Below, in pieces: positions 13,201 through 22,866 of a DNA stretch of 64,000 nt. Location: contig JAVTVX010000002.1 in assembly GCA_033439265.1 (NCBI GenBank), positions 3,482,001 to 3,546,000 of the forward strand. Reading direction: 5' to 3'. Under the pieces are notes generated by a model. That model was given only the letters and a program-made list of their open reading frames with translations. It had not been told where the DNA came from and made no database searches. Each line of letters opens with the position of its first letter. Positions within the stretch are counted from its first letter, which is position 1. This DNA is from Dillenia suffruticosa. Taxonomy: Eukaryota; Streptophyta; Magnoliopsida; Dilleniales; Dilleniaceae. A program made the position numbers and the translations under genes.

Positions 13201-13405
13201 ATAAGTTAAAAAAGGCAGTGTCTTATTGCGTTATGTTGAGCGGAGGTGCATGTGTGTGAACAAGTGATGTTTTGGTTGGAATTTACGGATCTTGGTAATG
13301 GCTGCATCAGTAAGATGAAGCATGGTGAACTGATTTTTGCTTCTTTGTGTCCGAACCAGGCAAGATTACTTTTCGGAGCCAGAAGCAGCTGTGGCACAAG
13401 AGTGA
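8912..13405 (+). CDS. Mitochondrial pyruvate carrier subunit 2-like, tandem copy 1
   Basis: Five exons (8912-8966, 11854-11952, 12083-12135, 12747-12820, 13360-13405) join through GT-AG introns into 327 nt, 108 aa, the family's usual size. MPC2-type proteins pair with MPC1 in the inner mitochondrial membrane and import pyruvate. Diagnostic motifs are WNHPAGPKT at the N-terminus, HFWAP.FKW, KPPEKLSYPQQ before the second helix, and PKNWNL then AGTGIYQLSRKI in the third helix. Intron phases and exon lengths are identical to those of copy 2 at 15523. The two proteins differ at 20 of 108 positions (about 81% identity), and this copy departs from the plant consensus more often (AMANAAD for SIANIAD; RYSVQI for RYSTVI; NLVGVNLT for NLFCVNVA). 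It may be diverging in function or under relaxed constraint. No disabling change is seen. Confidence 0.9.
8973..9003 (+). repeat. (CT)15 tract just inside MPC2 copy 1 intron 1
   Basis: The run starts 6 bp after the splice donor at 8967. Copy 2 has a much shorter CT run at the same place (15584-15596), so the repeat length changed after duplication. Confidence 0.9.
9300..10340. other. About 1-kb insertion in intron 1 of MPC2 copy 1
   Basis: Flanking intron sequence matches copy 2 on both sides (9080-9130 with 15670-15720; 10352-10460 with 15900-16010), but this block has no counterpart there. It is a poly-T (9327-9348), an AT-rich part (9388-9625) and a purine-rich part (9720-10330, GAGAGA words, ending in a GA run at 10264-10291). 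Long open frames here are low-complexity artefacts. Confidence 0.65.
9388..9625 (+). repeat. AT-rich dispersed repeat, copy A
   Basis: It shares an ordered series of words with 58425-58675: 'aaattaat.a.tatttata' near the start, then 'attattctattatttttata' and 'aaaataattaatatt.atata', ending at 'tatattta'. The order and spacing are kept over about 240 bp, so this is a repeat family and not only shared AT richness. Confidence 0.55.
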
Positions 13406-13443
13406 CATGAGAAATCTTCAGACTGCAAATTTGGAGGACAATG

Positions 13444-15180
13444 GGTTATTTTTTTTTTTCCTCAAATACATCTGCAGAGATGGTTGGCACTAAAATTACT
13501 ATTCATGATAACTATTTTAACATCTATAAGCAGAACAATTTCAGAACCTATGTTTTAATTAGATTAGATATTCTAATGTATGATGTTTGAACATGGTATT
13601 CGCCAAAAGGCTTGGACTTGAATATCAGTATTTGGCAGAGGCAGACCTAAGAAAGGATAAGGATGGGCAAGCCCTTCCGTTTTCTAAAATTCAATTAATG
13701 TTTAGATTCATATCTATCTTATACCCACCTAATTACCCTCACTTGTCTTTTTTAAAGACTATATTTTATAGATTTTTTTTTAAAAAAAAACTCACTATAT
13801 AATAAAAACAAAATATGATACTATTATCACATATTTTAATCAATAAAAAATATTTTATAGTTTTTAAAATCAAAAAAGAAAAATATAAATAAAATTGAAA
13901 AATATTAATTTGATATTCACAATTCCACTTTAACATTTTTCCTTTTCTCTCTTCTTCTCTAAACTTTCCTTCTCCTCTCCCTCTTGGCCTTTCTCTCCCG
14001 GTAAATTTTGTTTTTCCATTTCCTGATCTGCCTTTTTTCCGTCCTTGTCATTTCCTCTCTGTCTCTATGCTACATCTCTTCTTGTTACATCATTAATTCT
14101 CTTTTTATATTTTCTTTATTTATTAAATACCAAAATCTCTACTCTTCAATTTGAAGATATGTTCAAATTTAAAGAAAAATTCATTCATTACATGTTTTCG
14201 GTTAAAGTTTTTAATTTTCAAAATATTATAGTTAAATTATTTATTTTTGATATTTTAGATTTTTTTAATCTAATTTTATAATTCATATTTTTTGATTACA
14301 CAAATATCTTATAAATTTTTTGCGCCTCGTGTCTCTGGATCTTATTAAAACAAATATTTTATAAATTTTTTATACCTCTTGTCTCTCTGGGTCTTAGATT
14401 AGCCATTGATATTTTGTTTTTCCTAAATAATTTGAAGTGGATAATTTTATTTATTTTATATTGAAAAAAGGGGATATATTTATTATTTCGTTCAAAATTT
14501 CCAATGAAAAAATTTTTTCTTTTATAATTCACATTAACTCAAAATATATTAAAATAATTTTATGAAATCGTTTCAATTAAAATTATTTCTCATTTTCCTC
14601 CCTAATTTGCTCAAGAAAGCCTCACCAACCGAATGATTTTTTGCGATCGGTTCAACTACCCTCAGCATCTCTCCACGTGCGCACAGAAAACCCACCAACC
14701 ACAGGGGTGCTTTTGAAGTTGCAATTTTAGACTCCTATCTTTTTGGTCCTTCAAGCACACTGTGAACTTTTTAAAGCTTAAACGTTTTTAATTTTTGATT
14801 TTTTGTTTATTACAAAAATATAAGCTTAGTATCATATATTAAAGAAAATTATGCAATAATATTAATTACATGTAACACTATTTTCTCATATATATATATA
14901 TTGTTTTTTCAAAATTAATATTTTTTAAAATATTTACTTTGCCTTTTTATAATTAAAATTTATTCATTTTTTTTACATGTATTATAAAATTGTCAGAAGG
15001 TATGATAAAATCCAACTTAAACATTATCTGTTCACACAATTTAATTATTTTTTGTGCGAAGAAAGGTTGCAGAAGTAATGAGTTGGGTAAAATTTTAATA
15101 TAAAAAAAATTTATTTAAAATTTATATTTTTTATTTAAAAAATAAGCATTATAAATAAAATTAAATAAAAAATAATAGAT
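13444..15180. other. Spacer between the MPC2 tandem copies
   Basis: This is strongly AT-rich, with no gene recognised. Homology between the two MPC2 units ends just after the stop codon (about 13443/20420). The last part (15190-15420, outside this range) becomes GC-richer and is the promoter side of copy 2. A poly-A run of about 20 lies at 15424-15443. Confidence 0.5.
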
Positions 15181-15522
15181 TAGAGAAAAAGGGCCAAAAA
15201 GGGTTCCCAAAGGCGGCTCAGTTGCCGTGAAGTTTTGGCCGGCCCGTGAACAGGGTCAGGCTTCGAGATAAATATTTGCTTACCCGATTTGGCTTGGGGA
15301 ACCGGATGAAGCTCACCCATGCTCACGTCCGGGAACAACCCTCTCCTCCAGGATTTCGCATTGCAGAGGCGAGTGGTATTCTTTCGATAGTCGATTTGTC
15401 TGCTCCTTTGACCGAGGAAAGAAGGAAAAAAAAAAAAAAAAAATAGAAAAAGAGAACAGAGATTTGGTAATTTCACGCTTTCTCATTTTCAGAGGAGAGA
15501 GAGTGCGAGTTATCTTACGTTA

Positions 15523-18500
15523 ATGGCGACTTCAAAGCTTCAAGTTTTCTGGAACCACCCAGCCGGTCCAAAGACCAGTTCGTTCTCTCTCTCTCACAAT
15601 TCTACTAAACCCGCAATTTTGCGGTTTTTGATTAAGCTTTAATTTATTAATCAAGTACTCGTTTCATCTGATTTGATTCACTTTCGCGAGGGTTTGTTGC
15701 TGTAATCTGGATCTATTATTCCTTTTTGTCATTGATAATGATCGATCTTATGTGATGTATTGTTGAGAACCGTGTTAGAGATGTATATTCGTACATTGTT
15801 TTCTGTGGTGAGTAATTCATCATCATCAACAAGATTTATGTATAAAATAGAGGAATGGCAACTTTGAGAAAGACCACCAATAATGTTATTTGATGATAGC
15901 ATGAGTTATGCTCATGGTGGGATCTCTTTAGAGTAATCTATTTAGTGAAAATGAAATAGAAATATATCCATCATCTTAGTATTTTTTGGGGTATAATCTG
16001 AAATATGATTCCGTGCATTGTTAGGGTTCTGAAAGTCTCCATGTTGTTATGTATTTGTTTTTATTTCCATGTTAGTCGCATTGGATATCCTTTAAATTCG
16101 GATTTATTATATCTTGCTTTCTTGCTTACTGCTGGGATTTACTAATCTTACTTAAGACCTTAAATTTTGGTCCTTTGAATCTGCTGTTTGATTATAGTTA
16201 ATGTAATTTTGTTAATTACCCACAATAAGATATTAACCATTAAATCAAGAGAAAATGGAAGGGGAACTTTTGGTTCAAAGCATTACATGTGTAACGGGCT
16301 TCCAAGGAAAAAAAGGAAAAAAGAAACAAGAAAAAAAAAAACACTGGCAGTGCAATCATTATCAATCAAAATTTGAATTGGGTTCTCATAAACCCTCACA
16401 GTTCCATTTATCACTTTGGTCAATGGCTGCAGTATTAATGTAACCTTTTCTTCGATTCTGGTTATTGTTGGTCTAGCAGTACACAATGGAAATGTAAGTG
16501 ATCATATAACCTTTTGTCCTTTACTCACCTGTAACTCACTTAAATCACCTTATTCTGTTATTTGGTTTATTTTTCTGTGGGTACAATCATTATGAAGGCC
16601 ATTATGTTTTCCAAAAATTGAGCTGCACCTAGTTCCTGTGAAATGCATTCATTTGATCCTTTATTTATTTATTTTTTTGTATGACCTATTGCACACTCCT
16701 TTTTTTCCTCGTAGTTTTCTTGTATGATCTAACTATCCAGATATCCTCATTTTATTTTGTTTTAGTTTTAATTATGTTATATCTTGTGGTTATGCAGTTT
16801 TAATAGCATAAAGTGTTAGTTGGAGAAAAAAATTTTGATTGATATTTTCTGTGAACTGTATAAGACTCGTAGAAATTTTGGAAGCTTCCTGTCCTTTCAT
16901 CTGGTCTGTAGCTCAAGTGCACCTTTTGAGGGCTCAACAAATTTACTGAATGCAGGGGGATTAACTGAATTTCCTGACTCCAGCTTCTTGATAGAATAGA
17001 AATTTTGGTGGATGTTTAGATGAATTGACAGTGAGTTGAATACAGGGTTTTAATTAAATCTTGGCATCTCCTTACATTGGAAAGCTCTTGAGGGCAAAAA
17101 GTGGCAGACAAGGATTACGGGCAATTGTGATCTTACCTTTTAGCTTATAGGATATTAGCACTGTTACCGGCCATTGATGTCGGCCCATGAAATCTTTATG
17201 GAGATGGGCACGATTGAAGATATTGCCTTCTTCCCCCTTGTCATGCACCCATTTTTTGATTGAGTCATTCTATACTCTCTCATTTGGGACTCTTTCTTTG
17301 TAAAGATCCTCGTACAAAGTGAATATTGTTAATAAAATTGTTGAGAAAGCTAAACAGGGATTTCAGATGCCTTTCAGTCTCAAATAGTCCTATTAAAATT
17401 GGCAGTTTTTCTTTTCAATTGAAAATCTGAAAATATTGTGGTTTGTTTTAAGATTCATCACACTAATGATTGGCTACTGTTGCTGAGTTCTTGATGTAGT
17501 GTAGTAACTCACTTTGTATTTTCTTTAATTGTAATTTTCAAAGCAGAATCAGCTCTTTTTTCTTTTGAAAGGCCTAAATATCATGAGAGAAAATCAGATG
17601 ATTTTCAATGAATACATGTGTGTACGCTTTCAAAAATTTCTGATTCTTGTAATGTAGAAAATTATTGTTTCTCAGGCAGCAGCTGCCGGTTCTTTTGATG
17701 TTTCATGTTGTTACCTTTCAAGAAAACTAAGAGTTCCTTATGCGAGGGTATCACTTAAGGTGGTTTGGACATATGCAACGAAAATCCAAAGATGCACCGG
17801 TTAGGAAAACCGAGAGCTTAAACATAGAGGATTAGTGAAATGTTGGGATAGACTATTGAAAATCTGGATGCAATCTATTCGTAAAGATATGATAGTTAAG
17901 AATTTAGTTGAATAGATGACTTTAGATAGAAACGAGTGACGTAGAAGAATTCAAATAAGTTTAAATCTGTGATAGTGTGTGTGTGTGTGTGTGTGTTTTT
18001 TAAGGTTTTATCTTCTCTCTCTCTCTCTCGCTTTAAAATTTTAACTACATATGTATTTTTTTCATCTCTTCTATATTTATCTCTCAAATGACCAACTCCA
18101 AATTTGGGATTAAGACTTAAATTGTTGTCGTTGTTTTAAGAGTTCCTTATGCATTTTGATTGCCAATATTTTTATTAGATGGTTAAAAATAGTTGCCATT
18201 TTCTGCTGGCATATTAAGACCATCACACATTGATTGCAGTTCACTTTTGGGCTCCAACTTTCAAATGGGGCATCAGTATAGCCAATATTGCTGACTTTTC
18301 AAAGCCACCTGAAAAGCTTTCATATCCTCAGCAGATAGGTGTGTGCCCTCGAGATCAAATTGAATTGAGTCTTCGTAATCTTTTCTATTTTTGAGCTTTT
18401 TTAATCGCCCGTTAGAATCCTTCTGTGTCTTCTTTAATTAGTATTGAATGAATGTGTATGGATTTCCTGCAGCTGTCACATGCACTGGACTCATTTGGTC

Positions 18501-20382
18501 ACGCTACAGTACAGTGATTATCCCGGTAAGGTTTATGTGTGGCAAAAGAGAACTATTAAAAGGTCTACTTTTGTTACTACTAATGTTTTCTTTATTCATG
18601 TTTCATTAGATGATAGAAATAGCATGTTATTTTTCCTTTCACGTTCATTCCCTTGTTTATGTGTTGATTCTTGACTCATTGATCATGCTTACTTCCTAAT
18701 TTGGAAGTAGAGTGGTTTCTTACGAGTTGGTTGAGATCATACATAGTGGATTTAGCAGCTGCTGGAAATTCAATTTATAGCCTTTGTGTCATCAAACTTT
18801 TTTCCCCCTGATAGAATCTGTGTCATCAAACTTCTGATGGTCTGGAATTTAAGATCTAGATAATGGGTTATTGTGCTGTCTTGTGAAGCCCTCTAGTGAC
18901 ATTTTCACGATATTTGATGGTGAAAAGAGTTCTTGAGTAATGAAGCTTGCTTATTGGTTATTTCATAAACAAAATTGAACCAAAGGGTTGGAGCTGGAAT
19001 TTTAATACAAGGATTAGAGTTATTATGTTCTAAAGGAGGTTGGACATTTTATATAGGATGTATTTAATAAGAGAAGTGGTTAATTCTAGTTTATTCATGG
19101 AAAATGCTTTCATAGAAAGTTAGGAAAATGTTTGAACCAATCAGTCTACACTTTAGTTAATGAGGCTTCCGAAACGCAATTTTTGATATGGGTCCTCACA
19201 CCTCCATTTTTGGTTAAGAATTTTGGGTTGCTTACTTATGCTATCCCTTCTTATCCTTATTTTCTTTCTATATTTGCTTCCCCACCCTTTTTGATTAAGA
19301 AATTGCAGTGCACAGATACTTCTATATTTGGTCAAATCTATATCCTTCACAAAACCATGGAAACAGATCATTAGTAGTTTCACACTATAGTCCACTGTTC
19401 GGTTATTAGTGTTAGCTTAACCGTGTTTAAGGGTAAAGGTTACAGCCAGAACTCTTTGTTTTCTCAAATTAGCTTGCAAGCATCTTAGGAGCAGCTATGA
19501 TTTGGGGGGGTTTTTTTTTTTTGAGTCATTTATGTAAAGGTGTACTTTTGTTGCAATTGAGGTTTATGAAGGTTTGCCTTTTCTCATATGGATTGGATTT
19601 ACTTGTTATTCACTTTATTTGAAAGTCTTCACATCTGCCTCCTTTCAATCGATTATAAATTTCTCATGACTTACTGGAGATTAGTGAACTGTGATTATAT
19701 TGTTGTGGAATTACAGAAAAATTGGAATCTGTTCTGCGTTAATGTTGCAATGGCTGGGACCGGGTTATATCAATTATCAAGAAAGATCCGGTAAATGGAT
19801 TTCGATTCTCATTACATTTCCTGCATGACATGTTAACTTATTTTCACATGCCAAGGCATGAGGACCAAGGAGATCACTTAGATATCAATGAGTTGCCTCT
19901 TTGCCAGGCTGCAAATGTGCAACCTGTGCCATTGTAGTTTATGATGTGTTACCTCAGCTCATTGACCTCCTACTGAATCTCGAGCAGCCCAATCTCTGCC
20001 AGGTACCATGTGGACTTTTGGGGTCCATACGTGCTTGTGTAGCCTAAACCATCATCAATACATCCTCATATATAGCATGGACACGAGCTCTAGTCATGAT
20101 ACATAACACAAGAAACACAACAATACATTAAAATCTTTACATTATTAAAAGTAAAAAGGGTGATTTCTTATTGTGTTGTGTCTGGAGGATGTGCATTATT
20201 CTTGATTCTAGAAATGTCCTTGCAACACAATGACAATGATCATGACTTATAAACAAGTGATGTTTTTCCTGGTATTTGTGAATCTTTGTAGTGGCTGCAT
20301 CAGCAAGACTAATTTTTACTTTTGTGTCCCTACCAGGCATGATTACTTTTCGGAGCCAGAAGCAGCTGTAGCAGAAGAGTGA
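15523..20382 (+). CDS. Mitochondrial pyruvate carrier subunit 2-like, tandem copy 2
   Basis: Exons at 15523-15577, 18240-18338, 18473-18525, 19717-19790 and 20337-20382 give 327 nt and 108 aa, with the same exon lengths and phases as copy 1. Motifs are WNHPAGPKT, HFWAPTFKWGISIANIADF, KPPEKLSYPQQ, GLIWSRYSTVI, PKNWNL and AGTGLYQLSRKI. This copy fits the plant MPC2/NRGA1 consensus at nearly all positions and is the likely ancestral-function gene. The family (At4g05590, At4g22310 in Arabidopsis, from memory) works in pyruvate import and, for NRGA1, in guard-cell ABA responses. Intron 1 (15578-18239) holds a truncated LINE with a target-site duplication. A GA-rich leader and a GC-rich proximal promoter precede it. 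Confidence 0.93.
17744..18136 (+). mobile_element. 5'-truncated RTE-type LINE with 16-bp target-site duplication
   Basis: The 393-bp insert is flanked by identical 16-bp repeats TAAGAGTTCCTTATGC (17728-17743 and 18137-18152), and it is absent from the same intron of MPC2 copy 1 (around 11750). The plus strand encodes LRWFGHMQRKSKDAPVRK at its start, the typical C-terminal tail of plant RTE-clade LINE proteins, then a stop. Near the end it has GGGATTAAGACTT and TTGTTGTCGTTG, the family's TTG-type 3' end. Internal TG and CT microsatellites lie at 17975-18032. The perfect target-site duplication shows a young, post-duplication insertion. Confidence 0.88.
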
Positions 20383-20538
20383 CATGAGAAATCTTCAGAC
20401 TTCCAATTTGGAGGACAATGTATTTTCTCAAAATCCCGTTTTCGGATGTCTTCTCGTCCTTTACTATTTTGAGTGTGTTGTAATCATTACTTCTAGGTGT
20501 AGAATAATACTGTTGGCATCTCAAGCTGGAGCTTTTGT

Positions 20539-20631
20539 TGGTTGTGTGTGTGTTGATACCATAGTTCGAACTTCGAACCCGAGGTTTAAGTCCAATGGGG
20601 ATCCATAACCACCGGGTCAATGTTCTACGGT
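20539..20631 (-). mobile_element. 93-bp insertion with 16-bp target-site duplication
   Basis: Identical 16-bp repeats AAGCTGGAGCTTTTGT occur at 20523-20538 and 20632-20647 and bracket 93 bp. Read on the minus strand the insert has GGGTTCGAAGTTCGAAC followed by a CA-rich end. That resembles the 3' part of a short retroposon (SINE or truncated LINE tail) inserted in minus orientation. It is in the 3' flank of MPC2 copy 2, about 150 bp after the stop. Confidence 0.6.
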
Positions 20632-20897
20632 AAGCTGGAGCTTTTGTAAACCTTCTCTAAGCATTCTCTCTAAAAGTCTCTTCAACCTTCATGTTATTTG
20701 TACTCCGCAGTTTGATGCGGTCACTTTGATGGCTCCTTTGTTCTCAATGAGTTTTGTAATCTCTCTCTCTCTCTCTCTTTTGGTACAAAAGATGAAAGGA
20801 AACAAAGCAACTACAAAAGGAACACAAGCTAAACTAGAGAAACAAAAAAAAAAGAGCTAGAAACGAGAAGCTAAAGGACTAAGACAGCTGAAGAAAG

Positions 20898-21700
20898 TTA
20901 ATCCTTTGCAGGCTCATCAGAGAGAAGGTAACCCTTCCTTCTTTTGCACCATGAAGCTCCCTCGGCGTCCAGCTGTAACAAGGGCTCCAAATCAGGCGGA
21001 GGCCTCTCTGCAACCACCGTACCAGGCTGGCTCCTTTTCCCAATCTCTATCAGTTTATCGGCACAACGATTTGCCTCTCTGAAGATATGTTTTATATCTG
21101 AAATTTGTAGCTCCCTCATGAATTCTGTATAGTTCCAAACAATATTCTTCCAGAGATGGTTTGAGCCAACTCCATTGTTTATGTAAGAGACCACCCTAAG
21201 TGAGTCACACTCAATCAGAAGCTCCCGCATGCCTCTTTAGCAATCTTGAGGCCTTGATTTAAAGCCAGAAGCTCAGTTTGGCTGCTGTCAGACACGCCAA
21301 TGTTCGCCCAGAACCCACACAGCCATCTCCCATTGCCATCTCTATAGAACCCACCCACACTAGAAGGACCATACTCTGCAGCTGTCCCTCCATCTACATT
21401 AAGCTTAATTTTTCCTTAAGGAGTTTTTAACCAACTACCAAGAGTGTTTCCTCTCTCGTCTTACTGTAGCAGAGCTTGCTAACAATAAACTTGGACCAAC
21501 ATAGGACCCTGCTAGCAATCTGTTGAGGCGGGTTCAACTTCTTTTGGAAGGTGGCACAACATCTTATTTCCAAATGGACCAAATAGCCATGCAAATCCCG
21601 ACGCCTCATCCTCCATTCTCAATTGATATTCTTTCTGAATACCATTCTTTAGCCAAGCCTCTCCACCATCCCTCCAAAAGTTTACTGTAGAGCTAGAGTC
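20898..21700 (-). mobile_element. Degenerate LINE RNase H-like domain fragment
   Basis: On the minus strand 21240-21420 encodes KIKLNVDGG, GGFYRDGNGRWLCGFWANIG and QTELLALNQGLKIAKEA. After one frameshift near 21235, 20898-21230 encodes ECDSLRVVSYINNG, KHIFREANRCADKLIEIG and a tail. These are the DG, E and D core motifs of the plant L1-type LINE RNase H (RVT_3) domain. The upstream part (21430-21700) is less clear. The 3' side runs into GAGAGA at 20760-20778 (minus-strand sense). A second unit with a similar end lies at 21711-21905 (another GA run at 21711-21728). Not functional. Confidence 0.75.
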
Positions 21701-21912
21701 CAGGCCCAACAATCTCTCTCTCTCTCTCTTTTTCGGTGAAAAACAGAGGGAACATACCCAACAAAGAAAACGAAGGAAAAACAAAGGAAGAACAGAGAAA
21801 GAATAGAAACAATGCAAGGAACCAACTCTCAAGAAGGATGCTTCTTAGGCCTCCCCGTTCGGGCAACACCAGCAGCGTCAAGAAGCAACAGCTCCTCGAC
21901 CTCTGCAGGGGG

Positions 21913-21914
<2 letters not shown>

Positions 21915-21998
<84 letters not shown>
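21915..21998 (+). repeat. (CT)42 microsatellite
   Basis: About 84 bp of uninterrupted CT repeat. It pairs in principle with the GA run at 22263-22340 to form a long hairpin. Frames read through it are artefacts. Confidence 0.97.
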
Positions 21999-22000
<2 letters not shown>

Positions 22001-22260
22001 CATACAATCCCCCTCCACCCCCCAAAAAAAAAACCACACACACGCACACACACAGAGGAAGACACTTCTCGTTACCGTATGATGTTAGATACTTCTCGTT
22101 TTATAACAAATAAAATTAATTTGTCGTCATAATGTTTAAATAGATTTATGATGTTAGATAATCCAACACATTGACACGTGTTATTATTGTCCATCAAAAA
22201 AAAAAAATTGCGTGATGCGGGTTTCTCCTCCAAATGTATAATTTTGAATTTAATTAGAAA

Positions 22261-22262
<2 letters not shown>

Positions 22263-22340
<78 letters not shown>
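22263..22340 (+). repeat. (AG)39 microsatellite
   Basis: About 78 bp of uninterrupted AG repeat, 264 bp after the CT run and complementary to it. It lies about 520 bp upstream of the GrpE start codon. Confidence 0.97.
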
Positions 22341-22346
<6 letters not shown>

Positions 22347-22866
22347 CCAGATCCAAGTAACAAATAAAAATATATTTTTACATATAATTCTACCATATTA
22401 AAGAGGTTGCACTTGTACCTTCCTCGTTTACAATTTTTGAATCATTAAACTCATTCAATAATTTGCTAATTATATACGATAGATATTGGCCAATGTTTCG
22501 CCCCCCCCAAAAAAAAAGAAAAACAAACGAACAAACAAAGACGCCTCAAAGACTCCGAACTCCAAAGTGCACGGCGCACACCAAGCGAGGTTCTGGACGC
22601 TTCCAGAGGTTGTGCAAGAAGGGTTTCCGTGCCATTCGTGGTACGAGAATCACGCCGCACCTCCCTCATACAATATCTACACGACGTCGTTTCACTTATC
22701 CGAAGTGTCAGAGCACGAAGGGCAACTCCGTCATTCCACCTTCCCCTTCCTCTCCAAATCTCCGTTTCGCCCTCACCAAGCACCCGCTCGCTCTCTTACA
22801 TTTTTCCTTTCTTCCAAGCCCAACCCCCTCTCTCTATTCTGTTTGAAGCTTTTGTTCTGAAAGAAA
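22341..22866 (+). other. Promoter and leader region of the GrpE gene
   Basis: This holds an AT-rich part to about 22500 and then a GC-richer proximal part. A perfect 10-bp palindrome ACGACGTCGT lies at 22681-22690, 186 bp before the ATG, and a CT-rich leader follows. No clear TATA box is visible, as is common for housekeeping genes. Open frames on both strands here are weak and not supported by any similarity. Confidence 0.5.
22681..22690 (+). promoter_or_regulatory. ACGACGTCGT palindrome, GrpE promoter
   Basis: This perfect 10-bp palindrome with an ACGT core (bZIP-type binding core) recurs exactly at 30228-30237, upstream of the minus-strand unknown gene. Both sit 186-200 bp from their start codons. 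Confidence 0.5.

Noticed and set aside
13625..13700. Segment resembling the start of hAT-type elements (GGCAGAGGCAGACCTA, GGGCAAGCCC)
   Set aside because: No opposite end or target duplication could be found, so it is too weak to call.
21693..22360. Several frames of 78-125 codons on both strands
   Set aside because: They read through CT/AG microsatellites as alternating Ser-Leu or Arg-Glu and have no other content.
22463..22860. Overlapping frames of 105-127 codons upstream of GrpE
   Set aside because: They exist on both strands and in three frames, match nothing, and lie in the promoter and leader.
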